Positions 6,736-15,364 are shown, counted from the stretch's first letter. The stretch: DNA of 64,000 nucleotides from SAR92 clade bacterium H231 (GCA_025153775.1 JAOALC010000003.1:434001-498000), one strand, 5' to 3'. Numbers and translations: made by a program. The notes: generated by a model from the sequence alone, not told the origin.

Positions 6736-9144
6736 ATGCTCAGTACACCCGTAGCACCCACAATCCCAAACATCGACAAAACGGTTGAGCGGTATCAGCG
6801 TGCTCAACTTCTTCTACAAGGCATTTGGACGGATAACATTGCGTTTAATGAAACTGTGTATCCTATCTGGATAAGAAGTAGTAGTTGTTTCTGGTACTTG
6901 CGGACCACTAAAACGGAAGAGGGTGGTTCGGTCAGGTTTGGCAAGGAATACCGCTTAGTAGACGCCAAGGCTGCAACGAATATCCTTGCGTTTGATCACG
7001 AGGCGCTGGCGGAAGCACTGGCCGGTTCTTCACTGGAAGTAATCGATTGTTCCAATCTGCCAATAAACCAAGTTGAAATCGATCTTGCTCCACTAGTCAT
7101 AAAGTTTACAGCCTTTGATAAACGCTGGGAATTTAATGCTCTGACTGGAGCTTGCAAGGCTCTCGAATCAATTCCAGACAATTGGTTGCTTTCCCCTGAC
7201 GGCCAAAATGCTGTGTTTAATGTGGGTTATAATTTGTGCCTGCGGGACCTAAACACCGGTGAAGAACGTGTATTGACTAGTGATGGTGACAAGGACTATG
7301 TGTACGGTGTGGTAGGCACAGCATGGGGAGGAGTTTATGACTATTCAGCTCAACCGCAAGCACTTTGGTCTCCGGATTCAAAATGGCTCTTTACTGTGCA
7401 AAGGGACACAAGGCAGGTTAAGGAGCTCCCGTTTGTGCATCACGTGCCGAGTGACGGGAGTCTGCGACCCCAACTGGAAGAAGTTAAGTTGTCGATGCCT
7501 GGGGATGAGCATATTGAAACTTTAAGGCTAGTGGCAATCAACATTGAAACGGGGAGTGTGAAAGCAGCTAATTATCGTCAAATTCCGGTGACGAGTAATG
7601 GCTTCGGGTTTTTCACGGAAGGTTTAGGCTGGTGGGGTCCAGATAGTCAAATTATTTATTTTGTCGATGTAGAGCGAGATTATAAAACGGCGCGTGTAGT
7701 GAAATTTGATCCTGAAAATGGGGCGACTCATGTTTTATTTGAGGAAAGTTCCGAGACTCAGATCAATTTAAGTCAGGACAATGATGAAAGTCCCTCTTTG
7801 TTGCCTTTGCCAGATACTAATGAGTTAATTTGGTTTTCGGAACGAGATGGTTGGGCACACCTCTATCTTTATGATTTGACAACTGGCAAGCTAAAACACC
7901 CCGTAACCTGGGGGCCTTGGTTGGCAAGGTATATAGTTGCATATGACGCGGGGCGGCGAGAGCTGTTTGTGCAAACTACCGGACGTGGTATTACTGACGA
8001 TAAAGCTGACTTTAATCTGGACCGAGACCCTTATTATCGTGATGTTGCACGTATCAATATTGACACAGGCGAAATAACAACATTGATTGCTGGTGAATAC
8101 GACTATGGAGTAGTCTCTAAGAACAATGGTAACTTTCATATGGCGAATATCATGGGATTAGATACTTGTCTTTCCAGGGGTGTTTCGCCAGATTATAACT
8201 TTGTCGTAGTCACGAGATCTCGCGCAGATGAGGGCTCGGTAAGTTTATTGTTGGATAGAAATGGAGATGAAGTTCTTTTGCTAGAAATAGCGGACACATC
8301 TGGTTTGCCAGACGGCTGGCAATGGCCCGAGCCGGTCAAGCTAATCGCTGCCGACAATAAAACTGACATTTATGGGTTGATGTTTCGGCCAAGCGATTTT
8401 TCTCCGGATCGTTCCTACCCTGTGGTATCCCATGTAATGAACATTCCAGAGTCTACTTGGGTAGCTAAGGGTTCCTTTGGGACCGGGATATGCTTAGGAT
8501 GGTCTTATTTAGATGCTGCTTCATTGGCAGAGCTAGGTTTTATTGTGGTACAGATTGATGCTAGGGGTACAGCTTGTCGTCATAAAGCCTTTCAGGACCA
8601 TAGCTATGGAAACTATCCAATGGCTGGAATTCTTGATGATCATGTTGCTGGTATTCGTCAGCTAGCAAAACGCTATTCCTACATCGATCTAAACAGAGTA
8701 GGGATTACCTGCCATACCGGTGGAGGGTTGAGTGGTGTGCAAGGCTTGGTGCAGCACCCTGATTTCTACAAGGTTGGTGTGAATGGGTGTTTACATGATC
8801 CTAGATTAGAATCAGCGTCGATGGTTGCGGAAAAATATGAAGGGATGGGGGCGCCAAGCTATCCCCCTATAGAAGACCAAGTGGAAAACTTGCGGGGTAA
8901 ACTACTATTACTTCATGGTCTGCTTGATTGGAGTACTCCGCCAGCCGCTACATTTCGAGTTGTTGAAGCACTACAAAAAGCCAATAAAGATTTCGATATG
9001 CTTATCCTTGCGAAGATGGGGCATGCAGTTTGTCCCAATTATTTGACACGCCGCGTGTGGGATTATCTTGTTAAGCACTTATTAGGTTTAGAACCTCCAG
9101 AAAATTTTTGTCTGACGTCTTTTGCTGGTACCTATGAAGTCTGA
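6736..9144 (+). CDS. S9 family (DPP-IV/prolyl oligopeptidase-like) peptidase with altered nucleophile
   Basis: An 802-residue protein with a DPP-IV-type N-terminal propeller (about residues 100-530, repeated WSPDSKWL, WWGPDSQIIYF and WFSERDGWAHLYLYD type blades) and a C-terminal alpha/beta hydrolase domain (about 560-790). In the hydrolase domain the acid (D731 in HGLLDW) and base (H763 in KMGHAV) are in place. The nucleophile elbow reads GITCHTGGGLSG instead of the usual G-x-S-x-G-G, so the catalytic Ser is Thr661 and the first Gly is Cys659. The codon is ACC, one base from TCC. No signal peptide is evident, so it is probably cytoplasmic. A good AGGAG stands before ATG 6736. It may be inactive, slow or repurposed. 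Confidence 0.85.
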   Translation: MLSTPVAPTIPNIDKTVERYQRAQLLLQGIWTDNIAFNETVYPIWIRSSSCFWYLRTTKTEEGGSVRFGKEYRLVDAKAATNILAFDHEALAEALAGSSLEVIDCSNLPINQVEIDLAPLVIKFTAFDKRWEFNALTGACKALESIPDNWLLSPDGQNAVFNVGYNLCLRDLNTGEERVLTSDGDKDYVYGVVGTAWGGVYDYSAQPQALWSPDSKWLFTVQRDTRQVKELPFVHHVPSDGSLRPQLEEVKLSMPGDEHIETLRLVAINIETGSVKAANYRQIPVTSNGFGFFTEGLGWWGPDSQIIYFVDVERDYKTARVVKFDPENGATHVLFEESSETQINLSQDNDESPSLLPLPDTNELIWFSERDGWAHLYLYDLTTGKLKHPVTWGPWLARYIVAYDAGRRELFVQTTGRGITDDKADFNLDRDPYYRDVARINIDTGEITTLIAGEYDYGVVSKNNGNFHMANIMGLDTCLSRGVSPDYNFVVVTRSRADEGSVSLLLDRNGDEVLLLEIADTSGLPDGWQWPEPVKLIAADNKTDIYGLMFRPSDFSPDRSYPVVSHVMNIPESTWVAKGSFGTGICLGWSYLDAASLAELGFIVVQIDARGTACRHKAFQDHSYGNYPMAGILDDHVAGIRQLAKRYSYIDLNRVGITCHTGGGLSGVQGLVQHPDFYKVGVNGCLHDPRLESASMVAEKYEGMGAPSYPPIEDQVENLRGKLLLLHGLLDWSTPPAATFRVVEALQKANKDFDMLILAKMGHAVCPNYLTRRVWDYLVKHLLGLEPPENFCLTSFAGTYEV

Positions 9145-9276
9145 GGTTCTATTAAGATTGTGTCCTAACCTTCAACTACAATTTTATATAATATCAGACT
9201 TCATAAAACTAAATCGCTCCAGTTATTAGCTCATGATTGAGCCTATCATTATTATTACGATAACGAGCCAATACCC

Positions 9277-10548
9277 TTGAGCAACCCCAACTTAGATCAC
9301 CCTCTCCGCCATCAATTGGCAAGAGAACTACACCAACATCACTCCTCAATGCTGTCTGCACCCATACGCATTTTGAGCCTGGTGGTGATGGTGGAGTCAG
9401 TCGAACGAGAGAAAGAGCAAGCCCATTGGGCCAAGCTCTGTTGCGATAGCCGTCAGCCTATATCCTCAGAGGCGCAAACCAATTATGCCCTCTCAATTAA
9501 TGGGGCCCGCTTTATTTGGCAGCGCCATTCGGAGTTTTCAACGTATACGCTGTTTGCCCCTGGTGCATTTAACGAACCTTTCGATGATCTGTTTTGCAAT
9601 CGTATCGCCGAAACCTGGTTGTTTGCTATACCTGGTCAGGTATTACGCAGAGTAAAACTAGCAATCTATCCACAGGACCAAAGCACTCAGGCTTTGCGGG
9701 CGGTTGATCGGCACTTTACGCCAGTCAATCGGATCAGCTCGATAGTGCAGGGAGGCGATGCGCAGATCTGGACTAACTTCACTATCCATGAAGACAACTA
9801 CGGTCATATGCTGATTTTAATGAAGGGGGCCAGCCGGGGCAGTACAGGCCGTCTTGTGCAGCAGCTGTTAGAAATGGGTCACTATCGCAAGCTCACCCTG
9901 CTGGGCGTACCTGTAGCTCACCGGGCACGGGAACTGATGGACGATGTGGAGTGCAAACTGACTCTGGTTGTTCAGCATCTCAAAAGTAATCAGATTGGCG
10001 ATGAGGATGCCTTAAAAAAGCTAGTAAGCATCACCGTCGAGTCAGAACTAATCTCCTCAATGATCGACAGCCGCCTGGCCGCCACCAAGGCGTATTATCA
10101 GCTAACCTGTGACCGCTTGCGAGAGCTGCGAGAAGAGCGAGTCGACAGTGAAATGACCCTAGCCGATTTCACTGCTAGGCGATTAAAACCCTCATACCGT
10201 ACCTGCGAAGCAGTGAGTGAGCGTCACCGAGACCTGTGCCGTCGCCTCGAGCGGCTGTATTCCCTGTTGCAGATTAAAACCAGCACCGCCACGGCCAAAC
10301 AGTCGAGAGATTTACTGTCATCCATGGATCAGCGCGTGGCGCTGCAGGTCAAGATGCAGCGCCTGGTAGAGAGCGTCTCAGTGGTGGTGATTAGTTACCA
10401 TGTGCTGGCTCTGATCAATGCAGAATTGGACAGTTTATACCAGCTGCAATGGATACCGGATCCCTCCGCAACTAGAGGTGTTTTGATTCCTATTGTGCTG
10501 CTGGCTAGTTGGGGGATTTTGCGGCGTATCTATCGCAAGGGCTCATAA
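9277..10548 (+). CDS. DUF3422 family membrane-anchored protein
   Basis: A 423-residue protein matching the DUF3422 pattern: the HPLRHQLARELHQHH opening, LSAPIRILSLVVM, then RFIWQRHSEFSTYTLF and PGQVLRRVKLAIYP. The middle and C-terminal parts are helical and Arg/Glu rich, as expected of the coiled region, and a hydrophobic segment near residues 400-418 (GVLIPIVLLASWGILR) anchors the C-terminus in the membrane. The function of the family is not known. The frame begins at TTG 9277, chosen because the conserved HPLR motif lies only eight residues inside; no clear Shine-Dalgarno is present. The gene stands alone on the plus strand. Confidence 0.8.
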   Translation: MSNPNLDHPLRHQLARELHQHHSSMLSAPIRILSLVVMVESVEREKEQAHWAKLCCDSRQPISSEAQTNYALSINGARFIWQRHSEFSTYTLFAPGAFNEPFDDLFCNRIAETWLFAIPGQVLRRVKLAIYPQDQSTQALRAVDRHFTPVNRISSIVQGGDAQIWTNFTIHEDNYGHMLILMKGASRGSTGRLVQQLLEMGHYRKLTLLGVPVAHRARELMDDVECKLTLVVQHLKSNQIGDEDALKKLVSITVESELISSMIDSRLAATKAYYQLTCDRLRELREERVDSEMTLADFTARRLKPSYRTCEAVSERHRDLCRRLERLYSLLQIKTSTATAKQSRDLLSSMDQRVALQVKMQRLVESVSVVVISYHVLALINAELDSLYQLQWIPDPSATRGVLIPIVLLASWGILRRIYRKGS

Positions 10549-10635
10549 GTTTGGGGGAAGTGGGTTGAGTTGTCCCCCTAAAAAAATACATATCTCGGTT
10601 TTATTAATCTCTAAATAATTTCCAAGGAGGAAACT

Positions 10636-11028
10636 ATGCAACAGGAAATTGCACTCAAAGCCTGTCCGCACTGCGGCGGCGAAGCCACGCTAGCTAGCCC
10701 GGCCCAATGGCCTTATTTAACCCACATTGTGTTTTGCCCCAGCTGCTTGGCAAAAGGTCCCCAGGGCCCTGATTTTGCTGATGCTATTGCGCAATGGACA
10801 CTCCGCTTTGGGGCTGAGCACCCAGCTGGGGATGATGCGCTTGCCAAGGCCTGTCCCTACTGTGCCTGGGAGGAGGTGGTTGAGGGTAATAATGGGCTGG
10901 GTAATGAGCCTGGTAACGAGGGCACCCTCTACTTCACTGCATGCCCCAATTGTTTGGCCCGTGGGCCTCATGTGCGGGATAAGGATGGGACGCTGGAGGC
11001 TTGGAATAGGCGAGTGGAGGATGTTTAG
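10636..11028 (+). CDS. Small protein with two Lar-like zinc ribbon domains
   Basis: A 130-residue protein made of two copies of the same unit. Each begins with a CPxC pair (ACPHCGG near residue 10, ACPYCAW near 73), continues to a second pair (FCPSCLAKGP near 35, ACPNCLARGP near 105) and ends with the A..W region (IAQWTLRF, LEAWNRRV). This is the layout of the Lar restriction-alleviation family domain, normally a single copy of about 60 residues. Lar proteins from prophages modulate type I restriction. Whether this doubled form does so is unknown. An excellent AAGGAGG stands 7 bases before the ATG. It faces the convergent EEP gene and lies beside toxin-antitoxin genes. Confidence 0.7.
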   Translation: MQQEIALKACPHCGGEATLASPAQWPYLTHIVFCPSCLAKGPQGPDFADAIAQWTLRFGAEHPAGDDALAKACPYCAWEEVVEGNNGLGNEPGNEGTLYFTACPNCLARGPHVRDKDGTLEAWNRRVEDV

Positions 11029-11115
11029 GAGATCCTGGCCTTGGCCCCAGCCTTCGCTGAGGTGACGTTCCCTCGCTGGGGCGGCGGGGGGACTGTTTGG
11101 GTTGCTGGGTTCTGT

Positions 11116-12315
11116 TTACGTGGGGAGTGGTTGTCGGAACCATATGGGTAGGTGGTCGGTGATATCAAATTCGGCTTTTTTGTAGATGGTTTTTCTTTCT
11201 TTTGTGGTGATTTCGTTGATCGCTTTGCCGTGGAGGGCGTGGCTAATTAGATTGCCCATATCAAACACGCCATAGTCGTAGCCGCCGGCTGTGGTTCCTG
11301 CGGTTTTATTGTCGTCTGGTTTGGGTAGTCGGTCGTCTGTTGAGAAAATACCTATTTGGTCGTAGGTGGCTTTTTGCCGTAATGAGGTTTTTAGGTAGCC
11401 CTGTTTAGGATGTTCGCTCAGTAGTGGGAAGTTGGCGTCGGCGGCTTTTTTACTTTTTAGGTAGGTTTTATTTAGGCTCTTTAGGTGTGCATCAATATCC
11501 TTGCGCATCACTTCGCTTGTGCCAAAGTCTAGGTTGCAATCACCCAGTAATATCATGTCTGAATATCTATGTTTCCTTATTCCTTTTGAACGGAGCGTTA
11601 GCCAGCCGGTTAGTGCTTTAAATTCGCGCTCTCGTTCGGATTTATCTGTCCCGTATAGCAGGTGGGCGTTGACTGCGATAAAGGCATAGGGCTTTGTTCC
11701 TGCGGCACCTTTGATCCGGAATGATACGCAATGGGGTTGGCGGATAAATGATACAAACACAGGGAGTGTGCGTGTTGGCTTTCTAGGGCTTCTTTTGCCG
11801 AGGGCTTTATTCGCTGCGCTCTTTATCGCCCACTGCTCGGTCTCTTGCTCATAGGCTTTGCAACTCTGATCAATACCATCAATATTCTCATGAATTATTT
11901 TGGTGATTTCTGTGCGGTCAAATGTCAGGTCACTGGCTACTTCTGTTTGCTCTATCCGTTTGCTGTTGTATAAAAATGCCAGCAATTCACCATTGCCACG
12001 TCTGCCAGGTGCTGCGCCTGTGGTGTCAGATACGGCTATCCTGTAGTGCTCTCCCAATAGTTCTTTGAGGTGGTATAGGCCCTCTGAGTTGTCCATGACT
12101 TCTTGAATGGCGATAAGGTCGAAGCGTTCAATCGTTTTTTTGAATAGCTGCCAGCTCTCGCTTGTTCGTTTGTTGATATCTCCAAGTTTGCGAATATTAA
12201 AGCTGCCCATTATGACTGAGTCACTGCGGCGGGCGGGCAGGCCATAGGTGGCGGCGGATGTGTTGAGTTGTGCATTGATTTTCTGCCATTCGGCAGGGCT
12301 GAATTGCTGTGGCAT
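11116..12315 (-). CDS. Endonuclease/exonuclease/phosphatase (DNase I-like) family protein
   Basis: A 399-residue protein of the EEP superfamily. The family motifs are visible in order: MGSFNIRKLGD near residue 35 (Asn), DLIAIQEVMD near 70 (catalytic Glu), AVNAHLLYG near 230, MILLGDCNLDF near 262 (D-x-N) and DITDHLPIWF near the end (D-H). These give a complete metal-dependent phosphodiesterase active site. The substrate could be DNA, RNA or a phosphorylated small molecule. There is no signal peptide. AGGAG stands 7 bases before the start. A Lys-rich insert at about 170-190 (AANKALGKRSPRKPTR) is unusual. It is transcribed toward the Lar-like gene and away from the XRE-ImmA/PIN operon. Confidence 0.82.
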   Translation of the reverse strand: MPQQFSPAEWQKINAQLNTSAATYGLPARRSDSVIMGSFNIRKLGDINKRTSESWQLFKKTIERFDLIAIQEVMDNSEGLYHLKELLGEHYRIAVSDTTGAAPGRRGNGELLAFLYNSKRIEQTEVASDLTFDRTEITKIIHENIDGIDQSCKAYEQETEQWAIKSAANKALGKRSPRKPTRTLPVFVSFIRQPHCVSFRIKGAAGTKPYAFIAVNAHLLYGTDKSEREREFKALTGWLTLRSKGIRKHRYSDMILLGDCNLDFGTSEVMRKDIDAHLKSLNKTYLKSKKAADANFPLLSEHPKQGYLKTSLRQKATYDQIGIFSTDDRLPKPDDNKTAGTTAGGYDYGVFDMGNLISHALHGKAINEITTKERKTIYKKAEFDITDHLPIWFRQPLPT

Positions 12316-12558
12316 TGTTAACTCCTTTTAACCTGTTTGCTGTGGCTCATGGGCGTTAACATCCTAAACAACATCCATGTGTCAGGGCTTGTGCTGTTGA
12401 TTTGTGTGGGTTTGCGTCTCGATTAATGTGGGTCGAGAATAAATTTTTAGTATGGATGGGGTTGTTAAGCAAGTTTATTTTTTGGCACTCGCTTTCTGTA
12501 TGGTTTGGCTTCAAGGTAGTAAGGCTCAAAGCTCTATTATTTGTGGTAGACGGGCGGG
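12316..12558. other. Divergent intergenic region between the EEP gene and XRE-ImmA
   Basis: This region must hold the promoters of both divergent genes. I see no recognisable gene: a 74-codon open frame at 12402-12626 has no family resemblance and runs through the 52-bp palindrome into the next gene's start, so I do not call it. No clear -35/-10 pair stands out apart from the TATACT/AGTATA steps inside the palindrome. Confidence 0.5.
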
Positions 12559-12610
12559 AGCTTAAGGTTTATACTTTCTCCAATATTGGAGAAAGTATAA
12601 ACCTTAAGCT
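12559..12610. promoter_or_regulatory. Perfect 52-bp palindrome immediately upstream of the XRE-ImmA gene
   Basis: From 12559 to 12610 the sequence is a perfect, spacer-less palindrome with 26-bp arms centred between 12584 and 12585. The core is TTTCTCCAATATTGGAGAAA. It ends 2 bases before the ribosome binding site (AAGGAG at 12613-12618) of the XRE-ImmA start at 12626. It is the natural candidate operator for the XRE domain, and the TATACT/AGTATA elements in the arms may be -10 boxes. In RNA it would form a strong hairpin next to the ribosome binding site. Confidence 0.75.
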
Positions 12611-12625
12611 GGAAGGAGCCGACTA

Positions 12626-13696
12626 ATGTTTGGTGAGCGATTGCGCCGAGCGCGAACTGCAACCGGGCTTTCAATGAGTAAGTTGGGGGCTTTGGTTGGC
12701 CTGTCTGCAAATGCAATTAAAAAGTATGAGCACGGTGAGAATATGCCCGGCTCAGACAATCTGTTAAAGCTTTCAAAGGCCCTAGGTGTGCGCGTGGAGT
12801 ATTTCTTCCGTGAGTCTAAGGTGCAGTTGGAGCAGATTGAGTTCCGCAAGCGTGCAAGCACGCCCAAAAAGTTATTAGCTATGGTTCATGGCGATGTCAC
12901 TGAGCAGGCCGAGCGCTGGGTTGAGTTACTTGACCTTTATCCAGATTCTATTAAGCCAATCCCAGAATTCGCGCTGCCCGTCGGGTTGCCTGAGGTGATT
13001 TCCTCGTTAACGGAGGTTGAAGAGGTTGCTGAATTTGTGCGTCTCAAGTGGGAGCTGGGCCTAAATCCTATTTCTGAAATGATCGACACGCTTGAGTCTA
13101 AAGGCGTGTTGATTATTCGCACGGCGGTGGAGTCAGGGCACAAAGTCGATGGTTTGGCTGGCAGTATTGGTAAAACCCCTGTGGTGGTGGTTTCTACGCA
13201 TTCCTCTGGGGATCGCCAGCGTTTCACTCTTGCTCATGAATTGGGGCATTTAGTGCTGCATGGGCGATTGGCGGAGGGTTTGGATGAAGAAAAAGCCTGC
13301 AATCGGTTTGCAGGCGCATTTTTGCTGCCTAAGTCTGGTGTTTTGCAACATTTGGGAACCTTTCGCCGCCACCTAGAGCTCCAAGAATTATATTTATTAA
13401 AGCATGAGTTTGGTCTCAGCATGTTGGGTGTTGTAATGCGAGCCCATCAATGTGCTGTTATTGGTAACGATTTACACAAGCGCTGGTGTGTGGATTTTAG
13501 TAAAAAAGGTTATAAGAAATCGGAGCCAGGTGAACCCTATCCACAAGAGGAAACTATACTGTTTAAGCAGTTGATTTATCGTGCCCTGGGAGAGGGCTAT
13601 ATCGGTGAGTCAAAAGCGGCTGAATTATTGAGCTTGTCGCTGTCTAGCCTGTACAAGGAACGTATGCTGGGAGCCATGGGTGAAAGTACTGATTAG
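12626..13696 (+). CDS. XRE-family regulator fused to ImmA/IrrE-type metallopeptidase (antitoxin)
   Basis: A 356-residue two-domain protein. Residues 1-65 are a Cro/C1-type helix-turn-helix (RLRRARTATGLSMSKLGALV .. NAIKKYEHGENMP). Residues about 150-260 are an ImmA/IrrE zinc peptidase with HELGH at 204-208 and the downstream EEKACNRFAGAFLLP element that carries the third ligand. The C-terminal 60 residues look helical (YRALGEGYIGESKAAELLSL). Such XRE-COG2856 fusions occur as the antitoxin/regulator in operons with PIN-domain toxins. The next gene is a PIN protein, overlapping this one by 17 bases. The start is well supported by AAGGAG 7 bases upstream. The 52-bp palindrome in front suggests autoregulation. 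Confidence 0.9.
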   Translation: MFGERLRRARTATGLSMSKLGALVGLSANAIKKYEHGENMPGSDNLLKLSKALGVRVEYFFRESKVQLEQIEFRKRASTPKKLLAMVHGDVTEQAERWVELLDLYPDSIKPIPEFALPVGLPEVISSLTEVEEVAEFVRLKWELGLNPISEMIDTLESKGVLIIRTAVESGHKVDGLAGSIGKTPVVVVSTHSSGDRQRFTLAHELGHLVLHGRLAEGLDEEKACNRFAGAFLLPKSGVLQHLGTFRRHLELQELYLLKHEFGLSMLGVVMRAHQCAVIGNDLHKRWCVDFSKKGYKKSEPGEPYPQEETILFKQLIYRALGEGYIGESKAAELLSLSLSSLYKERMLGAMGESTD

Positions 13697-14159
13697 TGAT
13701 GCCAATGTTCTTATAGATATGGAGGTGGGCGGGTTGATTCAGCCTATGTTTCAACTGCCCTACAAATTTCATACTCCCGATATTCTTTTCGAGGAAGAGC
13801 TGGACGAACAGCACGCTTATCTGCTGGAGATGGGTTTAATTAAGGCGCCGCTATCAGGCGATATATTGCAGTATGCTCAGCAGTTGATGGCCAAATATCC
13901 CCGGCCTAGCCGCAATGATTGTCTTGCCTTGGCGTTAGCGGCAAATTTATCTTTGCCTCTGCTGACCGGTGATAAGCATCTTAGATCGGCGACAAAACGT
14001 GAGGGTGTAACAGTTATGGGGTCGTTGTGGCTGTTTGTCGAGATGGAAAACCATGGTTTGGTTACGAAGGAGTCGTTGACGATAGCCCTAAAGAAGATGA
14101 AAGATGGTGGTAGACGTTTACCTTGGCAAAAGGCTGAGTCCCAACAGCCCTCTAAATGA
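13680..14159 (+). CDS. PIN-domain putative toxin partner of XRE-ImmA
   Basis: A 159-residue PIN-fold protein: DANVLIDME near residue 7, FEEELDEQH near 37, the SRNDCLALALA acidic motif near 80 and LLTGDKHLR near 97 supply the acidic metal ligands of a ribonuclease. The C-terminal GRRLPW tail is typical of the subgroup found after XRE-ImmA genes. It starts at GTG 13680, inside the end of the XRE-ImmA gene (17-base overlap), with GGGAG at 13669-13673 as ribosome binding site. Translational coupling and context support a toxin role with the XRE-ImmA protein as its control. This is a different TA type from the vapBC pair at 977-1563. Confidence 0.82.
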   Translation: MKVLISDANVLIDMEVGGLIQPMFQLPYKFHTPDILFEEELDEQHAYLLEMGLIKAPLSGDILQYAQQLMAKYPRPSRNDCLALALAANLSLPLLTGDKHLRSATKREGVTVMGSLWLFVEMENHGLVTKESLTIALKKMKDGGRRLPWQKAESQQPSK

Positions 14160-14174
14160 CTTAATAACGGGTTA

Positions 14175-15179
14175 TCAGCCCTCCCTTTTACAGTATGCCC
14201 TCGGCGTCAATCCAGTCCAGTGTTTAAACGCTCGCGTAAATGAGCGCGATTCTGTAAACCCCACAATATCTGCCACCTGCTCAACGCTGAGTTTTTCGTT
14301 GACTAGTTTCTGTATGGCCACTTCCCTGCGCAGGTTATCTTTAATTTTTTGATAGCTGGTTGCGCTCTCTTTTAGCCGCCTGTGCAAGGTCTGGCTGCTT
14401 ATACCTAACTCTTTTGCCATTTGATGGATGGGTGCAAATACCAGTCTGTCTGGGTTTTGTTGGCTGATTATGCGCTCTACCTGGGCCTCTAAGGTGCTGT
14501 CTGAGCCTGGAATGGTCATCACATCTGCGGGGGCGTTTTGTACATAGGTTTGCAGTTCTTGGTCTGAGCGCACCAGTGGTTTATCTAGGTACTGGGCATC
14601 AAAAATAAGCCGGTTGGCGCTGCGGTTAAACTGCAGTTGGCTGGGGAACATAATTTGTAGCTCGTCGCGGTGGGCTGGTGCGCCAAAGGTAAAGTGGGTC
14701 TCTTGCAGGCGTATGGGTTGACCTATATACCAGCTGGGAAAGCGGTGCCAGATCACCAGCCAGAATTCGGCCATAAAGTGCTCTGGGTCGAGCTGGGGTT
14801 GGGTCATTTGGAAGCTGAGCACTGCATTGCCTTTGGAGCGGGCTAGCTTCATGGGGATATCATTGCTCACCAGGTTATAAAAGTTCACTGCCTTATCTAA
14901 TAGCTCCCCCAGGGTGCTGCAATGGCTGACGAGCTCGGCCATGGTGGCAAATAGGCCCACTTTGCACTGGCTTTGGGTAAAGCCCATAAACTCATCGTTG
15001 AGGGTTTCTTGCACTGTCTTAAACAGCCGCGCTACCTGGTCGGTGTGCACGCGTTGGTTGGGTTGGCCCATCACTGCTGGGTTAATGCCGGCGCGCTCTA
15101 GAGCTTGCTGCTGTGGTTGGTTGCTTTGTCTTAGCCCATGCATGCAGCTAATCACATGGTGGTTGCAGATAGTTGCCAT
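14175..15179 (-). CDS. AraC family transcriptional regulator with arabinose-binding-like N-domain
   Basis: A 334-residue regulator. Residues about 20-210 fit the AraC_binding-type N-domain seen in OruR/ArgR-like AraC members (RVHTDQVARLFKTVQETLND, CSTLGELLDKAVNFYNLV). Residues about 235-330 are the double helix-turn-helix (MAKELGISSQTLHRRLKES and VEQVADIVGFTESRSFTRAF) ending GLTPRAYCKREG. The start has AGAGG 6 bases upstream. It is divergent from the scpA-pccB-pccA-meaB operon with only 185 bases between starts, and that gap carries three phased direct repeats, so it very likely controls propionyl-CoA metabolism. The effector is unknown. Confidence 0.88.
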   Translation of the reverse strand: MATICNHHVISCMHGLRQSNQPQQQALERAGINPAVMGQPNQRVHTDQVARLFKTVQETLNDEFMGFTQSQCKVGLFATMAELVSHCSTLGELLDKAVNFYNLVSNDIPMKLARSKGNAVLSFQMTQPQLDPEHFMAEFWLVIWHRFPSWYIGQPIRLQETHFTFGAPAHRDELQIMFPSQLQFNRSANRLIFDAQYLDKPLVRSDQELQTYVQNAPADVMTIPGSDSTLEAQVERIISQQNPDRLVFAPIHQMAKELGISSQTLHRRLKESATSYQKIKDNLRREVAIQKLVNEKLSVEQVADIVGFTESRSFTRAFKHWTGLTPRAYCKREG

Positions 15180-15209
15180 TGGCTGCCTCTAAAAGACATA
15201 ATTTGTGAG

Positions 15210-15260
15210 TTAATGCCGTATTTATAGCATTTAATGGCTTTTATTGGGAAATTAAATGGC
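15210..15260. promoter_or_regulatory. Three phased direct repeats between the AraC gene and scpA
   Basis: TTAATGCC at 15210-15217, TTAATGGC at 15231-15238 and TAAATGGC at 15253-15260 are direct repeats spaced 21 and 22 bases apart, about two helical turns. This is the geometry of half-sites for AraC-type activators, which bind direct repeats along one DNA face. They lie 30-80 bases from the regulator start and 105-155 bases before the scpA start. Confidence 0.5.
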
Positions 15261-15364
15261 AATAAATGTGAGTTTGCCTGTTAGAAATAGACCTACTATT
15301 AATAACAGCAGTGCTGCATAGTGCAGCCTATATTGCATCTATTGAAAATCACGCCGGAGTTGAG

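Noticed and set aside
11045-11081. CCCCAGC/GCTGGGG pairing between the Lar-like and EEP genes
   Set aside because: 7-bp stem with a 23-base loop and no T-tract. Could be chance in a GC-rich gap.
12402-12626. 74-codon open frame before the XRE-ImmA gene
   Set aside because: It runs through the 52-bp palindrome, has no family resemblance, and ends on the next gene's start codon. Better explained as promoter/operator DNA.
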